Below are positions 9,159-17,327 of a DNA stretch of 64,000 bases, piece after piece. Below the pieces are notes generated by a model. The model searched no databases. It saw only the letters and a list, made by a program, of their open reading frames with translations, and was not told the DNA's origin. The stretch is taken from contig NZ_JAKNYM010000001.1 of assembly GCF_022865105.1 (NCBI RefSeq), positions 310,001 to 374,000 on the forward strand, in the 5' to 3' direction. Origin of the DNA: Sphingomicrobium astaxanthinifaciens (GTDB taxonomy: Bacteria; Pseudomonadota; Alphaproteobacteria; Sphingomonadales; Sphingomonadaceae). Position numbers and translations under genes: made by a program. Each line of letters opens with the position of its first letter. Position 1 is the stretch's first letter.

Positions 9159-10595
9159 TCAGCTGGCGATCCGTCCGCCACCGTCGAGCGCTTCCCAACG
9201 CTCGCGCTTGCGGTAGATGGTCGAAGGGCTGACGTTGAGCGCGCGCGCCGCGCGGGTGATGTTGCCGTCGGCCTTGGCGATCGCAGCCTCGATCAGGATC
9301 TGCTCGACCTCGGCAAAGCTGCGCCCCTCGAGCAGTTCGAGCGCGGCGTCCCGCAGCGGGTCGCCCCAGCCGTTCATCGCCGCGCGCGAGGCCCCCGCCT
9401 CGGGGAGGTCGGCGCGACCTGCGGGCACGGGGCGTGCGCGCCCGACGCGGTCGAGTTCGAGCGGCCCCCCGTCCTGGAGGATGATCGCTCGGCGGATGAC
9501 GTTCTGGAGCTCGCGGACATTGCCCGGCCAGCTGTGCGCGATGAGGAAGGAGTCGCTGTCCTCGCTGAACCCGTCGAACCGCTTTCCCTCCTCGGCGGCG
9601 TAGCGCTCGAGGAAGGCCTTGGCGAGCAACATCACGTCATCGCCCCGCTCGCGCAGCGGCGGCAGTTCGATCGGGATCACGTTGAGGCGATAGTAGAGGT
9701 CCTCGCGGAAACGGCCGGCGTCCACTTCGACGACGGGGTCGCGGTTGGTGGCGCAGACCACCCGCACGTCGACCGGCTCCAGCTTGTTCGATCCCACCTT
9801 CTGGACCAGCCCCGTCTGCAGGAACCGCAGCAGCTTGACCTGCAGCTTGAGCTCCATCTCGCAGATCTCGTCGAGGAACAGCGTCCCGCCGTGGGCGGCC
9901 GAGATCGCCCCCTCGCGATGGTCGAGCGCGCTGGTGAACGCGCCCTTCACATGCCCGAACAGCTCGGATTCGACGAGGCTCTCGGGAATGGCCCCGCAAT
10001 TGAGCGGCACGAACGGCCCCTCGCGGCGGTCCCCGGCCTTGTGGAGCGCCTCGGCGGCGACCTCCTTGCCCGTCCCGCTCTCCCCGGTGATGAAGACCGA
10101 TGCCTTGCTGCCGGCCACGTTCTCGATCGAGCGATAGACCGCCTGCATGACGGGCGAACGACCGACGAAGCCGTGGAACTGCTCGCGGTGGCGCCCGGCG
10201 CGCACGGCCTTGACCTCGCGCCGCAGCCGGTGCCGCTCCGCCGCGTTGCGCACGGTCGTTGCCAGCCGTTGCCCCGGCACCGGCTTGACGAGGAAGTCGT
10301 ACGCGCCGCAGCGCATGGCGGTGATGGCCCGCTCGAGCGACCCGTCGGCGGTGATCACGATCACGCTGCTGCGAGCGAGCTCGCGCTCATGCTCGCGATA
10401 AAGCTCCAGCCCATCGCCGTCGGGGAGTTGCAGGTCGAGCAGCACGACATCGAACGCGGCGCGCTGGAGGATGGACCTCGCCTCATTGGCCGAGGCCGCG
10501 ATCTCGACCGAGAAGCCCTGCTCCTCGAGTTGGCCGGCGTAACCGAGCGCCAAGCTGGTCGCGTCTTCGACGATCAGGACACGCGTTGCGCTCAT
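9159..10595 (-). CDS. NtrC-family sigma-54-dependent response regulator
   Basis: A 478-residue transcriptional activator. An N-terminal receiver (about 3-118) has phospho-acceptor Asp54 in VVLLDLQLPDGDG. A central AAA+ domain (about 140-370) has Walker A GESGTGKE and the GAFTSA loop that contacts sigma-54. A C-terminal Fis-type helix-turn-helix (about 440-470, NITRAARALNVSPSTIYRKR) completes it. All hallmark motifs are intact, so it should activate -24/-12 promoters. Its start codon is one base after the stop of the H-NOX gene, so the two are translationally coupled. It sits at the edge of the polysaccharide locus, whose promoters include sigma-54-like elements; regulation of that locus is an inference from position. 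Confidence 0.92.
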   Translation of the reverse strand: MSATRVLIVEDATSLALGYAGQLEEQGFSVEIAASANEARSILQRAAFDVVLLDLQLPDGDGLELYREHERELARSSVIVITADGSLERAITAMRCGAYDFLVKPVPGQRLATTVRNAAERHRLRREVKAVRAGRHREQFHGFVGRSPVMQAVYRSIENVAGSKASVFITGESGTGKEVAAEALHKAGDRREGPFVPLNCGAIPESLVESELFGHVKGAFTSALDHREGAISAAHGGTLFLDEICEMELKLQVKLLRFLQTGLVQKVGSNKLEPVDVRVVCATNRDPVVEVDAGRFREDLYYRLNVIPIELPPLRERGDDVMLLAKAFLERYAAEEGKRFDGFSEDSDSFLIAHSWPGNVRELQNVIRRAIILQDGGPLELDRVGRARPVPAGRADLPEAGASRAAMNGWGDPLRDAALELLEGRSFAEVEQILIEAAIAKADGNITRAARALNVSPSTIYRKRERWEALDGGGRIAS

Positions 10596-10596
10596 G

Positions 10597-11133
10597 CTAC
10601 TTCTCCATCGCGATACGGAAGGATGCCTGGCGGGGGTCGGAACGGTCGTTCCAGCGAACGGTCCGCGGATCGTTGAAATGCGCGAGGCACCCCGCGATCA
10701 GCCCGTAAGCGATATGCGCCAGCGGGCGCGAGGAGCGATAGTCGACGACCAACGCGTCGCCCTCGCGTCGCCCGGTGACCTGCGGAGGCACCGCATCGGG
10801 GTAGAGCACGACGACCTCGCGGTGGATGTGGCTGCCGACATGTTCGAGCATCGTCTCGGCATCGTCGTAGCGCCCGACGATATCGGGATAGCGCACGGTG
10901 AAGCGCTCGAAGAGCCAGCGCCCGAAGGCCGTGCAAAGCTCCTCGCTCGGGGTCCCCGTGCGCTCGCTCGCGATCTCGACCATCCGCAGCGCCTGCGCGC
11001 TCGGATAGGTGCCGACGGCGCTGTAGGCGGCGGCGTTGGGCAGCTTGGCCGCCTCGATGACCTCCTCGGCAAACAGCGCGCCCCCGGATTCCTCGAGATA
11101 ATTGATGAGTTCGACAAAGATCACACCCTTCAT
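10597..11133 (-). CDS. H-NOX haem nitric-oxide/oxygen-binding sensor
   Basis: A stand-alone haem sensor of 178 residues, the usual size for bacterial H-NOX proteins. It begins MKGVIFVELINYLEE as the family does. The proximal haem ligand is His104 in HIHREVVVLYPDAVPP, and the haem-propionate motif YxSxR is Tyr132-Ser134-Arg136. H-NOX proteins bind nitric oxide and usually control a partner histidine kinase or a cyclic-di-GMP enzyme. Here the partner in the same operon is a sigma-54 response regulator, with no kinase between them. An upstream GAAGGGG serves as ribosome binding site. The gene diverges from the polysaccharide export gene across about 290 bases. Confidence 0.9.
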   Translation of the reverse strand: MKGVIFVELINYLEESGGALFAEEVIEAAKLPNAAAYSAVGTYPSAQALRMVEIASERTGTPSEELCTAFGRWLFERFTVRYPDIVGRYDDAETMLEHVGSHIHREVVVLYPDAVPPQVTGRREGDALVVDYRSSRPLAHIAYGLIAGCLAHFNDPRTVRWNDRSDPRQASFRIAMEK

Positions 11134-11264
11134 GGCCTAGCCCCTTCCGATAAACCCGCGCGATCACCGCCGCGGCTGCTTCCTGCCCCCAAGAGTGCAA
11201 CATGCATGCCAACTCGGCGCGCCTCGGCGACACCCCAGGCGCGCCGCTCCATTCTCCCGCAAAA

Positions 11265-11303
11265 TGCAACATTTCAATGCAAATTGCGAGAGTATTCGCA
11301 TTC
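11265..11303. promoter_or_regulatory. Candidate activator-binding region upstream of the export operon
   Basis: Three short words lie here between the divergent H-NOX and export genes: ATGCAAC at 11265-11271, GCAAATTGC at 11280-11288 and TTCGCATT at 11296-11303. All three recur in the other promoter region of the cluster (19643-19689). They sit about 70-110 bases upstream of a sigma-54-like promoter, the usual place for enhancer sites of NtrC-type activators. The local base composition is AT-richer than the surroundings. Confidence 0.4.
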
Positions 11304-11369
11304 TGCAAGAGCGTGAGGATCGCGTTGGCGGGGTCGCCCTCGCGCCCCGCCGCGCCTCCCAAGATGCGA

Positions 11370-11387
11370 TTGGCATGCTTCTTGAAA
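11370..11387 (+). promoter_or_regulatory. Sigma-54-like promoter of the export/chain-length/polymerase operon
   Basis: TTGGCATGCTTCTTGAAA has the -24 GG and, ten bases later, GA instead of the usual GC at -12. It ends 36 bases before the GTG of the export lipoprotein, giving a leader with the CAGGAG ribosome binding site. The -12 deviation makes it a near match only, but the context (NtrC-type regulator next door) supports it. Confidence 0.4.
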
Positions 11388-11423
11388 CCTCGAGGGCGAC
11401 AGCATCCCTGCAGGAGACCCCCA

Positions 11424-12647
11424 GTGGCGCACGGCAACCTCTTCACGACCCTCGCGGCGGCGAGCCTCCTCGCCGGCTGCGCGGCCGGCCCCGCACCGCG
11501 CAACCTTCCCGGCGCGGGCTGGATGGCGCACCACTATGGCGATGGCAGCCGCCACCCCGCGGCCGCGGCCGAATGGTCCCTCGCGGCGTGCCAGCCGCCG
11601 GCGACCAGCGCCCTGGTGCACGGGCTCGAGCCCGTCGATGCCGCCGCCTTCACCGCGGCGCCCGCGCCGCTCTCGCCCGGCGACCGGCTGCACATCGCGC
11701 TGCTCGGCGACGTCGACGCGCTGACCGGGACCTATGTCGTCGGCAGCGACGGCACCGTCACCCTGCCCGGGCTCGCGCCCCAGCCTGCCGCGGGACTGTC
11801 CCCGGCGCGCTTCGAGCGGGCGCTCGAGGCCCGGCTGGTCGCCGACCGGATCGTTCGTCCGGTCGCCCGCGCGGTGACCGTGTCGCGGCGCGAAGAGGCG
11901 GGCATCGACGTGACGGTCGAGGGCGCGGTGTTCGCGCCGGGGGCCGTGCGCGTCGGCGATCGCCGTCCCGAATCCCTCGGAGCCACCCGCGACGAGGATC
12001 GTTCGGGGGACGACAACCCCGGTCGGGGGCTGGCCGCGGCAATCCGCGCCGCCAGCGGGATCCGGCCCGATGCCGACCTTTCCGCGGTGCATGTGCTGCG
12101 CGGCCGACGCTACGCCAAGCTCGACCTGCGCGCGCCCACCCGGCCCGCCGCGGGAACCGAGATGCGGCTGGCGGCGGGCGACCGCATCCATGTCCCGAGC
12201 CGCGGCTGTTTCGACGAGCTGCTGGTGCGGCCCGGCCCGCTCAGTCCCCCGGGGGTCAGCATCTACGCCTCCAACCTGACCCAGCCTGCCACCAACAATG
12301 CCGGGGCCGCGCTCGACGGCGAGGCGCTTACCCTGCCCTATGGATCGCGGCTCCTCCAGGCGCTCGCGGCAATGAACTGCATCGGCGGCTCCTATTTCAA
12401 CTCGGACCGCCGCGCGGTGCTGATCTCGCGCAATCCGGTGACGCGCCAGTCGATCGTGGTCGAGCGCGATATCGAGGGGCTCGTGCGCCACGCCGATCGC
12501 GATCGCTATGATCCCTACCTGATGCCGGGCGATGCCATCGCCTGCTACGACAGCCGCTGGACCAATTTCTCCGAGGCGCTCGGGATGGTCGGACGGGCGG
12601 TCAATCCTGCGCTGCCCGCCATCGCGCTGTCGAAGACGATCGACTGA
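11424..12647 (+). CDS. Polysaccharide export (Wza/GumB-like) outer-membrane lipoprotein
   Basis: An outer-membrane lipoprotein of the polysaccharide export family, forming the exit channel for the polymer. From the GTG at 11424 (CAGGAG seven bases upstream) the 407-residue protein has a lipobox SLLAGC with Cys19 as the lipidated residue. The export domain begins around LSPGDRLHIALLGDVDALTG and includes YVVGSDGTVTLPGL. SLBB-like segments follow (VTVEGAVFAPGAVRVG and VSIYASNLTQPATNN). It overlaps the next gene by one base (TGATG), so it heads an operon with the chain-length protein and polymerase. Confidence 0.85.
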   Translation: MAHGNLFTTLAAASLLAGCAAGPAPRNLPGAGWMAHHYGDGSRHPAAAAEWSLAACQPPATSALVHGLEPVDAAAFTAAPAPLSPGDRLHIALLGDVDALTGTYVVGSDGTVTLPGLAPQPAAGLSPARFERALEARLVADRIVRPVARAVTVSRREEAGIDVTVEGAVFAPGAVRVGDRRPESLGATRDEDRSGDDNPGRGLAAAIRAASGIRPDADLSAVHVLRGRRYAKLDLRAPTRPAAGTEMRLAAGDRIHVPSRGCFDELLVRPGPLSPPGVSIYASNLTQPATNNAGAALDGEALTLPYGSRLLQALAAMNCIGGSYFNSDRRAVLISRNPVTRQSIVVERDIEGLVRHADRDRYDPYLMPGDAIACYDSRWTNFSEALGMVGRAVNPALPAIALSKTID

Positions 12648-14053
12648 TGACCCGGCCGATCCTCGCGCGGCGCCGGCGCAGTTGGGTGGGCGACCTGATG
12701 CGTCCGCGCGGCGGCGGCGGCCGGGTCCGGCGCTATGTCCCCCTCGTCGTCGCGCCGGTGCTCGCCATCTGGTTGCTCACCATCGCCTATCTCGCGCTTG
12801 CCCCCGCGCGCTACGACAGCCGCTTCACGCTGATCCTCCCCGGCACCGGGATGGGCGCCTCGCTCAATCTCGAATCGATCGGGCAGGCCTCGACCTCGAC
12901 CGCCTCGCCCTTCGCCTCGAGCTCGGTCAGCCCGACCGAGAATTACAAGCGCCTGCTGCTATCGGACCGCGTCCGCGCGGCGGCGGCGGCGCGGCTCGAT
13001 ATCGACCCCGACGAAATGCCCTCGCCGCTGGTCAAGCTGACCGACCAGACCAACCTCATCGAGGTCCGCGTGTCGGCGCGCGAGGCGCGCACCGCGCGAC
13101 AACGCGCCGAGGCGCTGCGCGGGGCCTTCCAGGCGGCACTCGATGCCCTGCGCGACGACGAGGTAGAGCGGCGCGAGCGGGCCGAGGCCGAACGCATCGC
13201 CGGGCTCGCCGCGAAGGTCGACGAGGCACAGCGCGCGCTGCTCGTGTTCCAGGGCGAGACCGGGCTGGTGTCGCTCGACCAGTTCGCCGATCGCATCGCG
13301 GCACTCGACGCGCTGCGCGATCGCGAGCGCGAGGCCCGCACCCAGGTCGCGCGGAGCGGTGTCGCCACCGCGCGCCTGTCGGGCGCGCTCGACGCCGACG
13401 TCGCCACCGCCCGCCACGCCATGCTGCTGCGCGCCGACCCGCTGTTCCAGGAATGGCTCGAACGCTACGCGCGGATCGCGGGCGAGGCGGGCGAGATCGC
13501 GGGCACGCTGGGCGAGGCGCATCCCCGCCTCGCCGAGCTCGAGGCCGAGCGGCTCGCGCTCGAGGACCGGATGGCCGCCCGTGGCGCGCGGCTGACCGGG
13601 CTCGACCGGGCCGCGGTGCTGCGTTTCCGTGACCTCGCGGTGCGTGACGGCCGCTCGGCGCTGATGCAGGCCCTGGTGCAGCGCGACACGGAAGGCGCGG
13701 GTTCGGCAGCCGCCCTCGACGAGATCCAGCGCCAGATCGGCGAGCAGGCGACCGCCGCCGAGGGGCTGGTCCGCCAGGCATCGACGCTTGCCGGGCTGGT
13801 CCGCGACCTGCGCGTGACCGAGGCGGTGTTCAGCTCGGCGCTGGCCCGGCTCGACACCAACAAGACCGATCCCTTCGCCTCCTATCCGCTGGTGCAGACC
13901 CTCGAGACGCCGCAATTGCCCGAGCGTCGCGCCGCGCCCTCGCCCCAGCTCGCCATCGCCGGCGCCCTCGGCGCCACCATCCTCACCCTCCTCGCCTTCG
14001 GCTTGCTATGGCTACGACAGCCCATCATCCGGCATCTGTTCCCGAACGGCTGA
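12647..14053 (+). CDS. Wzz/GumC-like polysaccharide chain-length (co-polymerase) protein
   Basis: An inner-membrane protein controlling polymer chain length and linking polymerisation to export. It has 468 residues. One helix lies near the N-terminus (about 30-52, VPLVVAPVLAIWLLTIAYLA) and one near the C-terminus (about 435-458), and a long periplasmic coiled-coil-rich domain (about 130-400) lies between them. Just before the second helix is the Pro-rich segment PQLPERRAAPSP, typical of the family. There is no C-terminal tyrosine kinase domain, and no separate kinase gene is seen nearby, which separates it from BY-kinase fusions. Its start overlaps the preceding stop and its end overlaps the polymerase gene by 46 bases. 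Confidence 0.82.
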   Translation: MTRPILARRRRSWVGDLMRPRGGGGRVRRYVPLVVAPVLAIWLLTIAYLALAPARYDSRFTLILPGTGMGASLNLESIGQASTSTASPFASSSVSPTENYKRLLLSDRVRAAAAARLDIDPDEMPSPLVKLTDQTNLIEVRVSAREARTARQRAEALRGAFQAALDALRDDEVERRERAEAERIAGLAAKVDEAQRALLVFQGETGLVSLDQFADRIAALDALRDREREARTQVARSGVATARLSGALDADVATARHAMLLRADPLFQEWLERYARIAGEAGEIAGTLGEAHPRLAELEAERLALEDRMAARGARLTGLDRAAVLRFRDLAVRDGRSALMQALVQRDTEGAGSAAALDEIQRQIGEQATAAEGLVRQASTLAGLVRDLRVTEAVFSSALARLDTNKTDPFASYPLVQTLETPQLPERRAAPSPQLAIAGALGATILTLLAFGLLWLRQPIIRHLFPNG

Positions 14054-15291
14054 TCGTCTCCGCGATCCACGCCACCTGGGTCCTGTGGCTGCTCGGCGCG
14101 CTCTACGCGGTGGGGCCGCTGCTCGGCTGGCTGCTCGGCGGGATCGCGGCGCTCGGCGCCTATGGCGGCCGCGCCGCGTTCCGCCCGCACCCGGTCCTCC
14201 TCCTCTGGGGTGGGGCGATGCTGGCGATGTTGCCAGTGCTGTGGATCGGGCATGCCAACTTCGACCTTGGCGCTGCCAAGACGCTGAAATCGACCGTCGG
14301 CTGGGCCAAGGGTTGGGCATTGCTCGCGCTCTTCCCGCTCGCCGCCGCGAGCCTGCCCGTGCGCGAAGCCCCGGTGGTGCGCGCGCTCAACCGGGTCGCG
14401 TTGCACACGCTCCTGCTCCTACCGATCCTGCTCGCCGCCCCGATGCTCGGCCTGCCGGGCACCCTGTGGGTCTCGCCGCTCAAGGTGATCGGCGGGTCGG
14501 GACCCGAATATTTCTCGGCCACCATCTACTCGATCGACCCGGGCAGCGGGCGCCCGCGCTGGCAATTCTTCGCTCCCTGGTCGCCCGCCGCCGGCATGGT
14601 CGGCGTGATGCTGGCGCTGCTCGCCCTTCGCGATCCCTCCCGGGGCTGGCGCGTGATAGGGGTCGCGGGGGGAGTGGCGATGGCCTTGCTTTCGCAATCG
14701 CGGCTCGCGCTCGCCGCGCTCCTGTTCCTGGGGCCGATGGCGGTCTTCGTGCGCCATGTCGCGGCCCCACGGACGTGGTTCCTGATCGCCGGCGCCGTGT
14801 TGCTCGCGGGGTTCGCGGCGCTGCCCATCCTCGATGGAGCGGCGCAGCTGGTCGGCGACCTGCAGGCGGCGCGCGCCGATTCAACGCGGGTCCGCTCGGC
14901 CCTCGGGCGGATCGCGATCGACCGCTGGCAAGCCGAAGCCTTCTGGTTCGGGCACGGCATCGTCGAGAACGGGCCCCACTATGTCGAATATATGCCGATC
15001 GGCAGCCACCACAGCTGGTACGGCCTGCTCTTCGTTAAGGGACTGGTCGGGGCGGTGCTGCTCGCATTGCCGCTCGCGGCTACGCTGGTCATCCTGTTCG
15101 CGAGGGCATCCGGCGGGGGCGAAACGCGCGCCGCGCTGGCGGTCGCGGTCCTGCTCCTCCTCTACAGTTTCGGGGAGAACCTCGAGGTGCTCGGCTACCT
15201 GGTGTGGCCGGGACTGGTGCTGCTCGGGGTCGCACTGCGCCGCCCGCCGCGCGGTGCCACTCCCCCCCGCACGGGAGGCGCCCGACGATAA
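14008..15291 (+). CDS. O-antigen-ligase/Wzy-like polysaccharide polymerase
   Basis: A multi-spanning inner-membrane protein of 427 residues with about ten helices. The Wzy_C features are SQSRLALAALLFLGPM (the Ser-Arg motif) and, near residue 325-350, HGIVENGPHYVEY then HHSWYGLLFVKGLVGA, which matches the conserved His-rich periplasmic motif of O-antigen ligases and Wzy polymerases. In this locus it most likely joins lipid-linked repeat units into polymer. The ATG lies 46 bases inside the preceding gene, and no better start is visible. A bidirectional hairpin terminator follows. Confidence 0.8.
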   Translation: MATTAHHPASVPERLIVSAIHATWVLWLLGALYAVGPLLGWLLGGIAALGAYGGRAAFRPHPVLLLWGGAMLAMLPVLWIGHANFDLGAAKTLKSTVGWAKGWALLALFPLAAASLPVREAPVVRALNRVALHTLLLLPILLAAPMLGLPGTLWVSPLKVIGGSGPEYFSATIYSIDPGSGRPRWQFFAPWSPAAGMVGVMLALLALRDPSRGWRVIGVAGGVAMALLSQSRLALAALLFLGPMAVFVRHVAAPRTWFLIAGAVLLAGFAALPILDGAAQLVGDLQAARADSTRVRSALGRIAIDRWQAEAFWFGHGIVENGPHYVEYMPIGSHHSWYGLLFVKGLVGAVLLALPLAATLVILFARASGGGETRAALAVAVLLLLYSFGENLEVLGYLVWPGLVLLGVALRRPPRGATPPRTGGARR

Positions 15292-15294
15292 GAA

Positions 15295-15324
15295 GGGGCC
15301 GCGCCCGGCGCACGGCGCGACCCC
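15295..15324. terminator. Bidirectional hairpin terminator between convergent operons
   Basis: GGGGCCGCGCC pairs with GGCGCGACCCC (one mismatch) around an eight-base loop, between the stop of the polymerase gene (plus) and the stop of a glycosyltransferase gene (minus). It is placed to end both transcripts. There is no clear T tract. Confidence 0.5.
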
Positions 15325-15340
15325 CTGCCCAAGTCCCCGC

Positions 15341-16324
15341 TCAGGCGGCCTCGGAAAAAATCCCGTCCCAGCCCTCGACCACGCGCTGTTCGAAGCCCCG
15401 GACCGAGGCGCGGGCTGCCGCGGCGAGCTTGTCGAGGGGGCGCTGCGCGAACTGTTCGATCGCGCGCGCGATCTGGGCGGCATCGCCCATCTCGGCGACC
15501 ATCCCTCCCTGCCGCGCCTGTTCGACAAGCCCGTCGACATCGGCGACGAGGATCGGGCGGCCCGCCAGACGCGCCTCGGTAGCGACCGCCCCGAAGCTTT
15601 CGTGCCGCGAGGGGATGACGAGTGCGTCGACATCGGCGAAGAAGGCGCGCAGGTCGGTGACCTTGCCGTGCAGATGGACGTTGGGAACACGGTCGGCGAG
15701 CGCCGCCAGGCAGGGCGCGCGCGGCCCGAAGCCCCCGAGGTGGAGTTCGAACCGGCGCGACGCGAGATGGCCGAATGCAAGGATGAGCTCGTCAAAGTTC
15801 TTCGCCCCGTCGAACCGGCCGATCGCACCGATCCTGAGCGGCGCGCCGCGGGGCCGGCGCGGCAAGGGCAGCTCGCCCAGCTCGTCCCTGCCCGTCCACG
15901 GGTGGATGATGCGGAAGCGGTCGGACGGCAGCCCCGAGGCCTCGACCAGCCAATCGCGCTGGGCATGCGAGACGCAGACGATCCGGAAGGCTCTCCCCAG
16001 CGCGAGGGTGAGCATCGAACGAAAGCGCGGCCGGTTGGCCACGAGGCGCCGCTCGAAGGCACGGGTGTAGCTGTGTTCGACATGCACCCACCGCGCATGC
16101 GGGTTGCGCCGCCCGAGGGTGCGGAAAAACCCCATTCGCGCCCAGCTCGGCGGCATGTTGGTGACGAGCAGGTCGCCCGCCAGCCGCGGCGCGGTCCGGA
16201 ATTTCGTCGTCAGGCAACGCGCGCTGACCTCGGGCCGATGGAGCAGTAAGGGATGCTCGAAGATCCCCATCGAGGCGAGCACCCCGCCCTCGGCCCGATC
16301 CTCGAGGATGTTGATCAGGCGCAT
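15341..16324 (-). CDS. GT4-family glycosyltransferase
   Basis: A cytoplasmic GT-B fold sugar transferase, presumably adding one sugar to the lipid-linked repeat unit. From the ATG at 16324 (AAGGGAG seven bases upstream) it has 327 residues. The C-terminal half carries the family features LRIGAIGRFDGAKNFDELI, ADVDALVIPSRHESFGAVATE (the Glu-x7-Glu-like nucleotide-sugar motif) and GRPILVADVDGLVE. The N-terminal half lacks a clear glycine-rich loop. It overlaps the upstream GT2 gene by 10 bases and is the last gene of the minus-strand operon. Donor and acceptor sugars cannot be read from sequence. Confidence 0.85.
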   Translation of the reverse strand: MRLINILEDRAEGGVLASMGIFEHPLLLHRPEVSARCLTTKFRTAPRLAGDLLVTNMPPSWARMGFFRTLGRRNPHARWVHVEHSYTRAFERRLVANRPRFRSMLTLALGRAFRIVCVSHAQRDWLVEASGLPSDRFRIIHPWTGRDELGELPLPRRPRGAPLRIGAIGRFDGAKNFDELILAFGHLASRRFELHLGGFGPRAPCLAALADRVPNVHLHGKVTDLRAFFADVDALVIPSRHESFGAVATEARLAGRPILVADVDGLVEQARQGGMVAEMGDAAQIARAIEQFAQRPLDKLAAAARASVRGFEQRVVEGWDGIFSEAA

Positions 16325-17304
16325 GTCGCGGCTCCCTTGAGGAAGGGCTGCGAGAGACGGCCGAACAGCCGCGGCCCGAGCGCGAGCGCGGCGAGCGTGG
16401 CGAGCATGGTGGTCAGCGTCTTGCGCGGCTCCGACAGGAGGATGCCGGGCGCGTTGCCGAGCGCTTCGCGCAACAGCTTGCGCGCCGCGCAGGGGTCGCC
16501 CATCTGGATCGCCCGGCGCGCGAGATAGCGCAGCTGGTAGGCGCGCGCCCGTGCGCCGTGCTGATCGACCAGCAGCGGGGCATAGTCCTCTGCCTTGCGC
16601 AGCATCCGTTCCCAGCTCAGATACTGCCGGACGATGTTCGCCGACAGTCCCCCGGCGACGATGCGATAATCGGTGAGCTGTCCCTCGATCCCCTCGAAGC
16701 GAACCCCGTGCCCGCCGGCGAGCCGGACCCACAGATCGATGTCCTCGGACTGGCGAAACCGCTCGTCGAACCAGGCGGGGTGCCCTTCGGGGGCCTCGTG
16801 CCGGACGAGGTCGAAGACTTCCCGGCGGATCACCGCCGCGCTGCCGTTCCCGACCGGATTGCGCTTGAGCACATGCCCCGGGGTAATGCCCGTCAGCCGG
16901 GGCCGCATCGCCACCCCGAGCACGCGCCCGCCGCCGTCGATCAGCCGCGACCCGGCATAGCTCACCCCGACCTCGGGGTTGGCGCACAGATGGATATAGT
17001 GCAGCCGGAGCTTCTCCGGGTGGAACCGGTCGTCGCTGTCGAGAAAGGCAAAGAAGGACCCCCGCGCCGCGGCGATGCCGCTGTTGCGCGCACCCGCCAG
17101 ACCGCGGTTCTCCTGCTCGATGATCCGGATCCGCGGATCCTCGAACGACCGGCAGATCTCGAGCGAGCCGTCGGTGCTGCCGTCGACCACGACCAGCAGT
17201 TCGAAATCCTCGAGGCTCTGGTCGAGCACCGACTGGATCGCCTCGGCGACATAGGCCTCGACATTGTAGACGGGCATCACGACCGAATAGATGGGCTGTT
17301 TCAT
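16315..17304 (-). CDS. GT2-family glycosyltransferase
   Basis: A GT-A fold glycosyltransferase of 329 residues. It has the N-terminal YSVVMPVYNVEAYVAEAI, the nucleotide-binding VVVDGSTDGS, the metal-binding Asp motif FAFLDSDDRFHPEKL and the acceptor-side ED in RQSEDIDLWVRLAGG. A helical C-terminal extension with a weak hydrophobic stretch (LATLAALALGPRLFG) may attach it to the membrane. It lies 23 bases downstream of the other GT2 gene, to which it is related in layout and length, suggesting an old duplication. It probably transfers a sugar to the repeat unit. Confidence 0.87.
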   Translation of the reverse strand: MKQPIYSVVMPVYNVEAYVAEAIQSVLDQSLEDFELLVVVDGSTDGSLEICRSFEDPRIRIIEQENRGLAGARNSGIAAARGSFFAFLDSDDRFHPEKLRLHYIHLCANPEVGVSYAGSRLIDGGGRVLGVAMRPRLTGITPGHVLKRNPVGNGSAAVIRREVFDLVRHEAPEGHPAWFDERFRQSEDIDLWVRLAGGHGVRFEGIEGQLTDYRIVAGGLSANIVRQYLSWERMLRKAEDYAPLLVDQHGARARAYQLRYLARRAIQMGDPCAARKLLREALGNAPGILLSEPRKTLTTMLATLAALALGPRLFGRLSQPFLKGAATCA

Positions 17305-17327
17305 GCGAAATCTCCGTTAGGTCGCGC

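Noticed and set aside
16325-16987. N-terminal extension of the GT4 frame at 15341-16324
   Set aside because: Arg/Gly-rich and overlaps the GT2 gene; a good ribosome binding site lies before the internal ATG at 16324.
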